64,000 bases of DNA from Myxococcales bacterium (lineage in GTDB: Bacteria > Myxococcota_A > UBA796 > GCA-2862545): NCBI GenBank assembly GCA_019634415.1, contig JAHQVJ010000013.1, forward strand, positions 62,001 to 126,000. Direction: 5' to 3'. The notes under the pieces are model-generated. The model was not told the DNA's origin. It did no database searches and was given only the letters and a program-made list of their open reading frames with translations. The position numbers and the translations under genes are program-made. Below are positions 25,216-33,627 of the stretch, one piece after another. Each line of letters begins with the position of its first letter. Position 1 is the stretch's first letter.

Positions 25216-25289
25216 CGGTCGAGAGTGACCGACGGACGTAAACAACCGTGTCTGCTACGACCCTAGAGGGATGCGGACATGGAGCGATT

Positions 25290-27746
25290 GTGTGTTGGAT
25301 GTTGTGGTTGGTGGTGACGGCCCATGGAGGCAGCGAGCAGTGGTCGCTGGGCGAGCAGACCTGGTGGATCGACGAGCCTGTGTTGTTGGAGGAACCCACG
25401 TCGGCCTTCGAGCTCGAGCGGGGGTACCTCTTCCGCATCGAGGAGCCCGACGGTGACGAGGTCGGGGTCGTATTCGTGGGGGAGGGCTCGTGGCAGATCG
25501 CGTTTCCCACGCCGATGGATGCCCGCGCCGTTGCGAATCGGCTGGCCGTCCTGGAGAAGGTCGAGACGGCCTCCCTCGCTGCCGTGGCACAAGGAGAGGC
25601 ACCCCTGCTGGTCGGTGTCGATCGCGGCCTACTGGTCGGTCTCGACGTGTGGGACGACGTGTCGGATGCGGTGATCCCCGTCACGGAGCGTGACCGCACG
25701 CTGTATGGCCAGCTTCCCGACGGAACCGAGACCGTCATCGTCAACCCGCATCGCCGGCCGAGCCCGGCCCGCCGAATCGCTGAGCAGACGCTGCGGGAGC
25801 GGACCGAGTGGATGCGGAGGTACGAAGCAGATCCGGCCAGTCGCCTGGTCTTCGACCGGATCAGGGAGCAGCCGCAGGTCCGGATGATCGAGCTTCGGAC
25901 GGACCAGACCTGGGACCGGTTCATCGGGGTCACCGACACCCGCTTGGGCGACCGCTGGCTCGCGTTCGTGCGCGATCCGGTGGCGGGCCCTCGGCCCAGC
26001 CGTCGTGCGCAGGTGTTGGCTCGCACCGACGTCGACGAACGCGTGACCCGCCGTGAGGTGTCGTCTGCGCCGCATCTCGACGGGGAGTCCCGTGCTGGGG
26101 TGCGTGTCGACGTGGTTCGGGCCGGCGCCACCGTCACCGGCTACCCGGAGCGCAACGCCCAGTCGATGCTCGCGCGCGTGAGTGTGGATCTCGAGATCCG
26201 GGCACACGGAGGGGATGCTGCGGGCTTGTGGCTGGACGTGCCGCACGAGGAGCCCACGGCCTGGTACTCGTCTCCTCCGTTGGCCCATGGGTACAAGCTG
26301 CTCGGGGTGTGGTTCGAGGACGGCGAGGCGCTGGACGTGGAGCACCTGCCGCTGACTGCCGATCAGCAGGAAGGTCGGGGTGTCGCGCGCACCTACGCGG
26401 TTCGCTTCCCCACTCCGCTGGTGGAAGGTGAGCAGCGGGTCGTTCGCGTGGTGTACGAGGATCGGCATCGACTGGCTCATGGGCTGATCCACGGGGTCAA
26501 CAACGGACCTGGGAACACCGCGCCCCAACCACGCACCGTGACCGATCTGGGGCAGACCACGGACCTCGTGCGCGTGCTGCCGAGGGTGCGCGGCTCCGAT
26601 CCGGAGCCGGTGCCGCTGTCGCTGCGGGTGGGTCTCACCGGGGAGCTGGGCCACGGCTACCAGGTCGCCCTGCCGGGTCAGCAGCGCGGGCCGTGGCGAC
26701 AGGGGGGCTACAGCTGGTGGCAGACGGACGTGACGACCACGGGCAGACCGAGCTTCGCGGTGGGTCAGTGGCGGGTTGCGTCGCTGGAACCGGCGGGCGC
26801 TGGCCCTGCGGTCCGTGTGCTGCTGCGACGCCCCGGAGCGCGCGATCTGGCGCGCGAGGTGCGCACGTTGATCAGCCACGCCCAGCGTGCGCTTCCTCGC
26901 TACCCTGGCCCAGAGGCGGAGCTGGTCGAGTTGTTCGGGAACCCCGACTTGGACTTCCGACTGTACACGGGCAATGGGATCGCGGGCCTGTCGCCCATCG
27001 TCCCCCTGACCAATCGGCTGGGTGGCGAGAGCAGATTCCGGCGTGTGATGCCCCACGTCGAGCTGTGCTCGACTGCAACGCTGCTGAACAGCCACTACTG
27101 GCTCTCGAGCGGGCCCGAGCCCGAGTACTGGTCTGTGGTCACTGGGGCCTCCACCGCCTGGGGGATCTGGACGGTGAGCCAGGTGGAGGGCGCGGAGCAC
27201 CTCGATCCGTGGTTTGCCTACATGCATCGGAGGGCTCGTCCGTCAACGGGTCAGATCCCGTTGCCCCACGGTAAGAGCGGTCGCTTTGCAGCGGCGTTCG
27301 TGCTGGGACGCACACTCCCGGCGATCTTGGGTCGTCAGGTGGTCGTCGCTGGGATGAATCGGGCCCTGAGGTCGGAGGAGGCGCCGACCTGGGAGCGGGT
27401 GGAAGCGGCCCTGGAGGAAGTCTCGGGAGAGCGGCTGGATCCGGTGTTCGAGCTGTGGGTACGTGCGGGCCTGGTGCCCGAGGTGCAGGGGAGCGTGGAG
27501 CGTGTGTCGGACGGCGTCGAGGTGCGCCTCGAGAGCTCGGTGCCCTTCGGGGAGCTGCCCGTCCCGATCCGCCTGGAGGATCGCGATGGTGCCGAGGAGC
27601 ACTGGGTGCTCCTGCGAGACGGGGTGGGGACGCTGACGCTGCCCGCCTCGGACGCAGGCAAGGTGCGTCTGACCATCGACCCTCGGCGCGTGTTGCTGCT
27701 GAAGCGGCAGGACACCGACGGCTTTCCTGTAAGGGACCTCCGCTAG
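25290..27746 (+). CDS. M1-aminopeptidase-like protein lacking the zinc motif
   Basis: About 818 residues from GTG 25290 (GGAG 5 nt upstream); ATG 25299 and the listed GTG 25248 are alternatives. It has a short signal-like N-terminus (WMLWLVVTAHG). The central part has the beta-rich layout of an M1 N-terminal domain ('MLARVSVDLEIRAHGGDAAGLWLDVPHEEPTAWYSS'). The C-terminal part matches the M1 tail: 'LEEVSGERLDPVFELWVRAGLVPEVQGSVERVSDGVEVRLESSVPFGELPVPIRL'. Where HExxH and the downstream Glu are expected (around 'RVMPHVELCSTATLLNSHYW') no HExxH exists. I infer an exported, catalytically dead M1-like protein, possibly a scaffold or binding protein. The 3' end overlaps the convergent hydrolase gene by 4 bp. 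Confidence 0.6.
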   Translation: MCWMLWLVVTAHGGSEQWSLGEQTWWIDEPVLLEEPTSAFELERGYLFRIEEPDGDEVGVVFVGEGSWQIAFPTPMDARAVANRLAVLEKVETASLAAVAQGEAPLLVGVDRGLLVGLDVWDDVSDAVIPVTERDRTLYGQLPDGTETVIVNPHRRPSPARRIAEQTLRERTEWMRRYEADPASRLVFDRIREQPQVRMIELRTDQTWDRFIGVTDTRLGDRWLAFVRDPVAGPRPSRRAQVLARTDVDERVTRREVSSAPHLDGESRAGVRVDVVRAGATVTGYPERNAQSMLARVSVDLEIRAHGGDAAGLWLDVPHEEPTAWYSSPPLAHGYKLLGVWFEDGEALDVEHLPLTADQQEGRGVARTYAVRFPTPLVEGEQRVVRVVYEDRHRLAHGLIHGVNNGPGNTAPQPRTVTDLGQTTDLVRVLPRVRGSDPEPVPLSLRVGLTGELGHGYQVALPGQQRGPWRQGGYSWWQTDVTTTGRPSFAVGQWRVASLEPAGAGPAVRVLLRRPGARDLAREVRTLISHAQRALPRYPGPEAELVELFGNPDLDFRLYTGNGIAGLSPIVPLTNRLGGESRFRRVMPHVELCSTATLLNSHYWLSSGPEPEYWSVVTGASTAWGIWTVSQVEGAEHLDPWFAYMHRRARPSTGQIPLPHGKSGRFAAAFVLGRTLPAILGRQVVVAGMNRALRSEEAPTWERVEAALEEVSGERLDPVFELWVRAGLVPEVQGSVERVSDGVEVRLESSVPFGELPVPIRLEDRDGAEEHWVLLRDGVGTLTLPASDAGKVRLTIDPRRVLLLKRQDTDGFPVRDLR

Positions 27747-28951
27747 CGCGATTCGGCGAACGCCAGCAGGTCCGTCTCCAGCGCCATGCGCTTGGGGAAC
27801 TCCAGGTCCCGCACGTTGGTGTTCAGCGCGAGCACGTAGCCAGCGCCCGTCTCGCGATCGAACCACATCTCGGTGACGGCCCCCCAGTGGAAGCCACTGT
27901 GGCCGGCCAGGGTGCGCGAGCGGCGCTCGCGGGTGGACCACATGAGCCCCTGGGCATCGTCCTGGGGTGGGTCGATGGTCTGAGGAGCGAGCATCTGGTC
28001 GATGGCGTCGGGGTCGAGGAAGTCACCGCGCTGGAAGGCCGCCAGGTAGCGCCCCATGTCGTCCGCACTCGAGCGCATCAGGCCGTCGGCCATGTTGGGG
28101 TAGCCGAAGGGCTCCCAGGTGATGTGGTCGCGGCCGTCCACGGAGTAGCCGAGGGACGGCGGCTGCGGCAGGTCGGCGAGCAAGAAGCCTGTGTTCGGCA
28201 TGTCCGCGACGTCTTGGATGCGGGTGCGCACCACCTCGCGGAAGTCCATGCCGGCGACGTGCTCCACGGCCACGGCGGCGAGCCCGGCCGACACGTTGCT
28301 GTAGAAGGCTTCCTCCCCAGGCGCGTACTCGAAGAAGTTGTCGTCGCGCCAGAAGTCGCCGCCCGGTGTGACGTAGCCCTCGACGTAGTCGCGCATGGAG
28401 ACGGTGGCGTCGCCGGCGACGAACTGGCCGTAGAACATCGAGGTGTCGAGCAGCGAGGCCTCGTGGGTCAGCGCATGGCGCAGGGTGATGGGCGCGTCGG
28501 ACGTGGGGTGGTCCACGGCGAAGCCCGTGAAGGCGTCGACCCGCTCCTCGAGCTGCAGGCTGCCTTCCTCGAGCAGCTGCATGGCGGTGATGCCCACGAA
28601 CGTCTTGCTGATGCTGGCCAGCAGCACGGGCGTCTGGGCGGTCAGCGCGGCCTCGTCGTCCACGTCGGCCCAGCCGTAGCCGGCGGTGTGCAGCACCTCG
28701 CCGTCCTTCACCACCGCGAGCGCTGCGCCCGCCACACGGGTGGTCTTCAGGTAGCGGAGCACGCGCGCGTCGATCTCGTCGGACAGATCAGCGTCTACGC
28801 TGATCCCGCGGTCCACGGGTCGGTCGGCATCGGGCAGGCGCACGGTGTCGCCCTGGGGCGGTGGCTGCGTCACGCGGTCGTCCACGGGGTACGTGGGACC
28901 GCACGCCACCATCCAGGTCGCCGTGATCAGGGGGAAGAGCGCAGTGCGCAT
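27743..28951 (-). CDS. beta-lactamase-fold serine hydrolase lipoprotein
   Basis: 402 residues from ATG 28951 (GGAGG 6 nt upstream), which gives a lipoprotein signal with lipobox WMVAC; the listed ORF starts 12 codons earlier without support. It belongs to the beta-lactamase/PBP4-type (class C-like) family: the SxxK motif in 'LASISKTFVGI', the YxN motif in 'EEAFYSNVSAGLAA', and a HxG-type motif in 'LAGHSGFHWGAVTEMWFD'. Members act as peptidases or esterases on D-amino-acid peptides or small esters; this one is probably tethered in the periplasm. The exact substrate is not evident. Confidence 0.88.
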   Translation of the reverse strand: MRTALFPLITATWMVACGPTYPVDDRVTQPPPQGDTVRLPDADRPVDRGISVDADLSDEIDARVLRYLKTTRVAGAALAVVKDGEVLHTAGYGWADVDDEAALTAQTPVLLASISKTFVGITAMQLLEEGSLQLEERVDAFTGFAVDHPTSDAPITLRHALTHEASLLDTSMFYGQFVAGDATVSMRDYVEGYVTPGGDFWRDDNFFEYAPGEEAFYSNVSAGLAAVAVEHVAGMDFREVVRTRIQDVADMPNTGFLLADLPQPPSLGYSVDGRDHITWEPFGYPNMADGLMRSSADDMGRYLAAFQRGDFLDPDAIDQMLAPQTIDPPQDDAQGLMWSTRERRSRTLAGHSGFHWGAVTEMWFDRETGAGYVLALNTNVRDLEFPKRMALETDLLAFAESR

Positions 28952-29011
28952 GGGGGGCCTCCGTCGCGTCGTCGTGATCTCCGACACCGCGTCGGAGGTT
29001 CGACGTCACCG

Positions 29012-29179
29012 CTACTCCTGCTGGCCCATACCGCCCGCTTGGTGCCAGCGAGCACGCAGTCGAAGTGCCACAGCACGGCGAGCGGCAGCATCACGCGCTC
29101 GTACCGCAGGGGTCGGTAGGGTCCGCGGGAGCACGGCGATCTGCGAGATGAGGTTCTTGCTGTCGTGGTGGCTAGCCAT
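29012..29179 (-). CDS. possible 55-residue ORF in the gap after the YhcG gene
   Basis: The 220-bp gap 28952-29171 has no listed minus-strand gene of its own. A minus-strand ORF from ATG 29179, overlapping the YhcG stop by 8 bp, encodes 55 residues beginning MASHHDSKNLISQIAVLPRT and rich in Arg/Ala. It could be a small partner gene, the start of a broken gene, or chance. I see no ribosome site and recognise no family. The rest of the gap (28952-29011) holds nothing recognisable beyond the hydrolase's ribosome site. Confidence 0.25.
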   Translation of the reverse strand: MASHHDSKNLISQIAVLPRTLPTPAVRARDAAARRAVALRLRARWHQAGGMGQQE

Positions 29180-30233
29180 TGGTGTGGGCGCTCTCCTGCA
29201 GCTTCTCGTCGAGGAACCGAGCCATCTCCTCCCGGCTCGGCAGCACCAGCTGGTACTTGGACACGAACAGCTGGTTGTTCATCGCCGCGAGGGCGTACTC
29301 CACCAGCGCGTGGTTCTTCTGCGTACACAGCAAGATCCCGATCGGCGGGTTGTCTCCCTCCGTCATCTCGTGGCGCGCGTACCAGGAGACGTAGGTGTTC
29401 AGCTGGCCGATGTGTTCGTGCTTGAACTCGTCGACCTTCAACTCGATGAGAACATGGCACTTCAGCACGCGGTGGTAGAAGACCAGGTCCACGAAATACT
29501 GTGTGTCGCCAATCAGGATCCGTTTCTGCCGGGTCTCGAAGCAGAACCCATGGCCCAGCTCCAGCAGGAACTCCTGCACCTTGTCGAGCAAGGAGTCCTC
29601 GAGTTCGGACTCGCCCATTGCCTCGCGCGCCTTGATTCCGAGGAACTCGAAGACGTACGGATCGCGCACCGTCAGCGCCAGACTGGCGTGCTCTGCGCCT
29701 TGGTTGGCCAGCGCGGCCAGCTTGTTCTTGTCCGTCGAGAGCCCCGAGCGCTGGAAGTACAGGCTCGCGATCTGGCGCTTCAACTCCCGGACCGACCATG
29801 CGCCGCGGATGCACTCGACCTCGTAGAAGGTCCGCTCCAGCGCATCATCGATCTTCAGTAGCTCCAACAGGTGTGAGAACGACAGCCGCTCGACCAGCGT
29901 CCGACCGGAGGTCCCCAATCTGGGAGACGCTGTCTCCCGAATCTCGGGCAACGCCAGCGGAGCCGCCTCGACGAATTCGGGAGTCACTGTGTCCCGAATC
30001 TGCGGGTACGCGTCATAGAATCGCTTGAAGCGACGCAACTCGCGCGCGTCCGACCGGGTCACCCCGCTCGCTCGGAGCCGGTCGGCGAGCGCCTCGAACA
30101 CCCGCTTGCCGTAGGCCGCCCGGTCGTCGCCCCCGAGCTCGTACCGTGAAATGTAGGCCCCGATCAGCCAGTTGCGTAGGGTGAGGCTGACGTTCACCGC
30201 TCGCGTGGCGCGCTCGGTCATGCGGGCGTGCAC
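29172..30233 (-). CDS. YhcG/DUF1016-family PD-(D/E)XK nuclease
   Basis: 353 residues. The N-terminal DUF1016_N region has 'VSLTLRNWLIGAYISRYELGGDDRAAYGKRVFEAL' and 'RRFKRFYDAYPQI', and 'LVERLSFSHLLELLKIDDALERTFYEVE'. The C-terminal nuclease domain has 'GDTQYFVDLVFYHRVLKCHVLIELKVDEFKHEHIGQLNTYV', giving the D...(E)xK set (D in YFVDLVF, ExK in IELKV). Family members occur in or near restriction-modification and other mobile loci; they are probably DNA nucleases or structure-specific enzymes. The start may be GTG 30233 or ATG 30221. It lies 13 bp after the 779-residue gene on the same strand. Confidence 0.9.
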   Translation of the reverse strand: MHARMTERATRAVNVSLTLRNWLIGAYISRYELGGDDRAAYGKRVFEALADRLRASGVTRSDARELRRFKRFYDAYPQIRDTVTPEFVEAAPLALPEIRETASPRLGTSGRTLVERLSFSHLLELLKIDDALERTFYEVECIRGAWSVRELKRQIASLYFQRSGLSTDKNKLAALANQGAEHASLALTVRDPYVFEFLGIKAREAMGESELEDSLLDKVQEFLLELGHGFCFETRQKRILIGDTQYFVDLVFYHRVLKCHVLIELKVDEFKHEHIGQLNTYVSWYARHEMTEGDNPPIGILLCTQKNHALVEYALAAMNNQLFVSKYQLVLPSREEMARFLDEKLQESAHTNG

Positions 30234-30246
30234 CGAGCGCTCGACG

Positions 30247-32586
30247 TCACCGCGGCGGAGCGAGCCAGTGGGGCCCCACGGACCAGCCGTAGAGTCGGCG
30301 GCCGACGAGACCGCTCTGGTGACGTACGTGACCGGAGGGGTCGAAGCGGGTCCCGTCGAGCACGGCGAGCAGCCCCGTCACCGCGGGGGCGTAGCGGTCG
30401 GACCAGGGGATCCCGAGGGTGCTCACGGCGTTCAGATGCTCCAGGGCGATGCGTCGCTGAGTGGCGTGAGCGCACATGCTCAGGAGGAACAGCGCCTGGC
30501 GCCAGGCGTAGGCGGTGCTCTTGGCCAGGTGCAGCTCGGCGTGCCAGCCCGACGTGCCTCGACGGTTTCGCTCGACGATCCAAGCGAACACTCGCTGGGC
30601 GAGCTCGGGGGCGCGGTCCGACAGCTCGGCCTGCAGATCGAGGCCCTGCACGAGCACGGCCAGGTTGTGGGTCGTGAGCACCTGGCTCTGCTCCAGTACG
30701 GCCCCGTTCTCGGCAACCCAGCTCCCCTGGCCGGTGCGCACCTCGCGCGTTCGAGCGCGACACCGCTGGGCGAACTCCGTGTCCACGGAGCGACCCCAGG
30801 CCTGCTTCAGCGCCCGCACGGGCGAGGCGCTCGGGGCGGGCAGGTCGTAGTACCGCGCGTACAGCGAGCCCTTCAGCAGTCGGCTGGCCACGTCGGCGGC
30901 TCGGCCCCACTTGGCCGTGAAGTGACCGGTGAAAATGTCGGCGGCGACCTCCTCCACGAGGGGGAGTCCGAGCTTGGTGGCCTTGGACAGGGCCCCCAGC
31001 TCGCGCACCAGCGGGTTGGGGAACACCGTCTGGGGGAAGCTGTCGAAGGCGAGCATCACCGCCCGCGACAGGCTCTGAGACCGCTGCTGCTTCGCTCCCG
31101 AGCCCTCGGTGCGCGCATCGGACAGCGCCGCGATCCAGGGCAGCTCCTCGAACTGCACCTGCTGCGACAGATCCAGCAGCAGCAGCGAGCGCCGCCGCCG
31201 GAAGGCCGCGTAGATCCGGGCCACCAGCTCGCGCAGGGCCGGATCCCAGATGTCGGCGGCCACGTCGAACATGGTCAGCTGGGGCAGCACGCGCGCCAGC
31301 ACCTCGGCAGAGGGGATCAAGCCGCGCTCCACCAGCTCGGGGATGGGGGCCACCAGGGCGCGCTCCACCTTGGCGAGCAGGCCCGGCGGGATCGTCGCGG
31401 CCTCGACTACGTGCGGATGCTCGCCGCTGCGTGTGGGCTCGGCCAGCGGATCGAGGGAGGGCAGCCCGCCGCTCGGGGGCAACCGGTCGAGGCGCATGGC
31501 GAGCACCTCGGCCAAGTCCACGTGCCGGGGCTGGGTGGCCATCTGGCGCTGCGCGGCCCTGAGGGCGGCGAGGCGCTCGGAGCCGGGGGTACCGTGGCGG
31601 GTGAGGGCGTTGGCGAGGCAGCGCCGGATCCAGCCCACGTCTCGGCCCGACAGCAGGCTGCTGTCGTGCTCGCAGCGCTGAAGGGCCTGCCGCAGGCGGG
31701 CGTAGTTACTCTTGGGGTGTGCGAACCGCGTGGGGAGGTCCTTCGCTGAGCGCAGAGCGGTGTCGTGGTCGTTCAGCCACACGGACCGGCGGGCACCCCA
31801 GTCCTCGGGCCAGCGCGCGCACGGCCAGCCTCCCTCCACGCTGCGCTCGGCGCCCTCGCCGACGAGGTGCGGCAGCGCACCCGTCACCGTGTCGCACCAC
31901 AGCGCGATCAGCCGGTCGTGCAGCGGAAGCCACGTGGACAGGGCCGCTCGCATGGCCTCGACGGGCTCGGACGGGGTGGTCTGGGCGAGGGCGCCCTGCA
32001 CCTGCTGCACGGTGGACACGTGCACCATCGACGCGGGCGGCTGCACGGTGGGCTGCCAGCGCGGCAGGAAGCGCAGCCGATCCAGCCAGGGGCCCAGGGT
32101 GTCGAGCAGCTGCAGCGCCCTCGCGTCGTGGCCGTTGGCGAGCAGCCAGGCAATCACGGGGAGTGCGCCCTCCTCGGGCAGCTCGATGCGGTAGCGACCG
32201 GTCTGCAGCGCGTCCAGCAGGCGGTCCTGTCCGGCGTCCGACAGAGCGGCGCGGGCGACGGCGGCTCGATCGACGGGCGGGGGACTCCCCATCGAGGTGA
32301 CCCAGCTGCGCTCGTCGTCGGCGACCTCGCCCTCGGCGAGCAGCCTCCCGGTGGCGAAGCCACCGTGGGCCACCTCGAGGGTGATCCAGGCGGGTGTGTC
32401 TTGCACCGGTGTGCGCGATCCGAACGCGAGGGTGCCCGCCTGCCAGCCCTCGATCACCGCCTCCCAGCGGCGGATCCGGTCCTCCGCCTGCGTGCGATCG
32501 GCGTCATCTGCCGTGGTCCAGGCGGCCAGTGCGCGCTGCAGCTGGCCGAAGACGTAGGCGGGATCGGGGCCCGTCTGTCTCGACAT
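30247..32586 (-). CDS. unrecognised 779-residue protein
   Basis: I used ATG 32586 (GGAGGA-type ribosome site right upstream); the ORF-track extension to 32790 runs through two tRNA-like genes and is rejected. I recognise no family. The protein is mostly alpha-helical with no signal peptide or membrane segment and is therefore probably cytoplasmic. Notable stretches are 'LLLLDLSQQVQFEELPWIAALSD' in the middle and 'VLTTHNLAVLVQGLDLQAELSDRAPELAQRVFAWIVERNRR' near the C-terminus, the best-conserved-looking region. It lies between the tRNA-like pair and the YhcG nuclease, all on the minus strand and close together, so it may belong to an accessory or defence-type unit. That is inference from position only. 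Confidence 0.7.
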   Translation of the reverse strand: MSRQTGPDPAYVFGQLQRALAAWTTADDADRTQAEDRIRRWEAVIEGWQAGTLAFGSRTPVQDTPAWITLEVAHGGFATGRLLAEGEVADDERSWVTSMGSPPPVDRAAVARAALSDAGQDRLLDALQTGRYRIELPEEGALPVIAWLLANGHDARALQLLDTLGPWLDRLRFLPRWQPTVQPPASMVHVSTVQQVQGALAQTTPSEPVEAMRAALSTWLPLHDRLIALWCDTVTGALPHLVGEGAERSVEGGWPCARWPEDWGARRSVWLNDHDTALRSAKDLPTRFAHPKSNYARLRQALQRCEHDSSLLSGRDVGWIRRCLANALTRHGTPGSERLAALRAAQRQMATQPRHVDLAEVLAMRLDRLPPSGGLPSLDPLAEPTRSGEHPHVVEAATIPPGLLAKVERALVAPIPELVERGLIPSAEVLARVLPQLTMFDVAADIWDPALRELVARIYAAFRRRRSLLLLDLSQQVQFEELPWIAALSDARTEGSGAKQQRSQSLSRAVMLAFDSFPQTVFPNPLVRELGALSKATKLGLPLVEEVAADIFTGHFTAKWGRAADVASRLLKGSLYARYYDLPAPSASPVRALKQAWGRSVDTEFAQRCRARTREVRTGQGSWVAENGAVLEQSQVLTTHNLAVLVQGLDLQAELSDRAPELAQRVFAWIVERNRRGTSGWHAELHLAKSTAYAWRQALFLLSMCAHATQRRIALEHLNAVSTLGIPWSDRYAPAVTGLLAVLDGTRFDPSGHVRHQSGLVGRRLYGWSVGPHWLAPPR

Positions 32587-32614
32587 CGCTCCTCCACGAT
32601 GAGCGGGTGCACAG

Positions 32615-32685
32615 ACCTGGAGGCAGGATTCGAACCTGCGCTCTCCCCGTCCCAGCGGGGCGCCCGACCACTGGGCCACTCCAGG
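32615..32685 (-). tRNA. tRNA-like gene, apparent anticodon GGG, with a short anticodon loop
   Basis: The minus strand folds as a cloverleaf: acceptor CCTGGAG/CTCCAGG (7 bp), D arm GCCC-agtggtc-GGGC, T arm GCAGG-TTCGAAT-CCTGC, variable loop AGAGC, discriminator T. The anticodon arm is odd: CCCCG/CGGGG pairs leave a 6-nt loop CTGGGA. If T is position 33, the anticodon is GGG (Pro, CCC), with one loop base missing. No CCA is encoded. It is 6 bp from the second tRNA-like gene. It may be a functional unusual tRNA or a decayed one. Confidence 0.6.
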
Positions 32686-32691
32686 AAATGG

Positions 32692-32763
32692 ACATGGCGG
32701 CGGGAGTCGAACCCGCGCCCTCCCGGAGTAAAGCCGGGTGCTCGACCGCCGAGCTGCACCATG
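32692..32763 (-). tRNA. tRNA-like gene, apparent anticodon TTA (would read UAA)
   Basis: A canonical 7/4/5/5 cloverleaf on the minus strand: acceptor CATGGTG/CGCCATG (one G-T pair), D arm GCTC-ggcggtc-GAGC, anticodon arm CCCGG-CTTTACT-CCGGG, T arm GCGGG-TTCGACT-CCCGC, discriminator T followed by an encoded CCA. With T33 fixed by the 7-nt loop the anticodon is TTA, complementary to the ochre stop UAA. Position 8 is C instead of T and position 14 is G instead of A, both unusual. Its D arm closely resembles that of the adjacent tRNA-like gene, suggesting a related pair. Confidence 0.6.
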
Positions 32764-32852
32764 TCGAACGAGACCGGTGGGCGGCGCCACGACAGGAATG
32801 CGCGCGTCCGTTGGTCACACTTCGCGTAGCGAGTCTGCCCGAGGGGCGCAAG

Positions 32853-33623
32853 CTACGGGCAGTGCAGCGAGGCCTCGACGGGCTGGAACACGAGCTTCAG
32901 GATCCCGGTGCCCGCGCCCACGTCCTTGCCGTAGGCGTCGGACTGCACCACCAGGCGATCGATCACCGCATCCCCCGTCAGCACGTCCGGATCCGGGTCG
33001 ACGTCGGTGTACGAGGCGGTCTCCGACAGCACCTCGGCGACGGTCCCCTCGGCGTCGGTGATCGACAGGAGGCTGCAGTCGGCGGGTGCGGCGTACACGA
33101 CCCCGAGCGACGCCGACAGGCACCCCGACGTGTAGTCGGGCACGGTCTCCGTCCAGGTGCCCTCCACCCTGGCGTCGACCTGGTCGCCGGTGTGGGTGAG
33201 GGTCACGGTGATGTCGACGTCGGGACCGTTGCCGTTGAACTCGGGATCGCCCCCGCAGGCCTTCGCCATCAGCCCCTCGGCGGTGGGTGGGGTGAACCGC
33301 ACGGTGGGCCAGGGCTCGTCGATCTCGTCGTCGCAGTCGTTGTCTTGCTCGTCGAGGAGCTCCTCGGCGCCCGGATGGGTGCTGGAGGCGTCGTCGTCGC
33401 AGTCGAGGGGATTGTCGACGTGTCCGGTGGGCGGTGCACAGGCGAGGACGATGTCGTCGGGGCTGCCGTAGCCGTCCTCGTCGGCGTCGAGGAAGTACGC
33501 CTGGCGATCGGTGTCGTCGCAGTCGTCCGAGGCGACGAGGCCGTCTCCGTCCAGATCCGGCTCGGAGGTCGTGGGGGTGGGACCGCACCCCGTGAGCGCG
33601 ACCGTGAGTAGCCAGGCGCGCAT
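32853..33623 (-). CDS. lipoprotein with MopE-type metal-binding motifs
   Basis: 256 residues. The signal peptide has lipobox ALTGC. Residues about 22-105 are Asp-rich with repeats of the myxobacterial metal-binding type: 'DLDGDGLVASDDCDDTD', 'DADEDGYGS', 'LDCDDDASSTHPGAEELLDEQDNDCDDEIDE'. These likely bind Ca2+ (DxDxDG loops) or copper as in MopE. A C-terminal beta-rich domain of ~140 residues ('VDITVTLTHTGDQVDARVEGTWTETV...') is unassigned. It follows the giant coiled-coil gene by only 4 bp, so the two are probably co-transcribed. The 89-bp gap before the tRNA-like genes shows nothing clear. Confidence 0.85.
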   Translation of the reverse strand: MRAWLLTVALTGCGPTPTTSEPDLDGDGLVASDDCDDTDRQAYFLDADEDGYGSPDDIVLACAPPTGHVDNPLDCDDDASSTHPGAEELLDEQDNDCDDEIDEPWPTVRFTPPTAEGLMAKACGGDPEFNGNGPDVDITVTLTHTGDQVDARVEGTWTETVPDYTSGCLSASLGVVYAAPADCSLLSITDAEGTVAEVLSETASYTDVDPDPDVLTGDAVIDRLVVQSDAYGKDVGAGTGILKLVFQPVEASLHCP

Positions 33624-33627
33624 CGCG

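Noticed and set aside
32615-32763. tRNA-like folds on the plus strand
   Set aside because: On the plus strand the T loop would start with A (ATTCGAA, AGTCGAA) instead of TTC, so only the minus-strand orientation is credible.
32394-32829. Plus-strand ORFs through the tRNA-like region (e.g. 31765..32829, 32394..33611)
   Set aside because: These read the complement of the tRNA-like genes and the 779-residue gene; the 'MDMAAGVEPAPSRSKAG' type peptide is a common false ORF over tRNA antisense strands.
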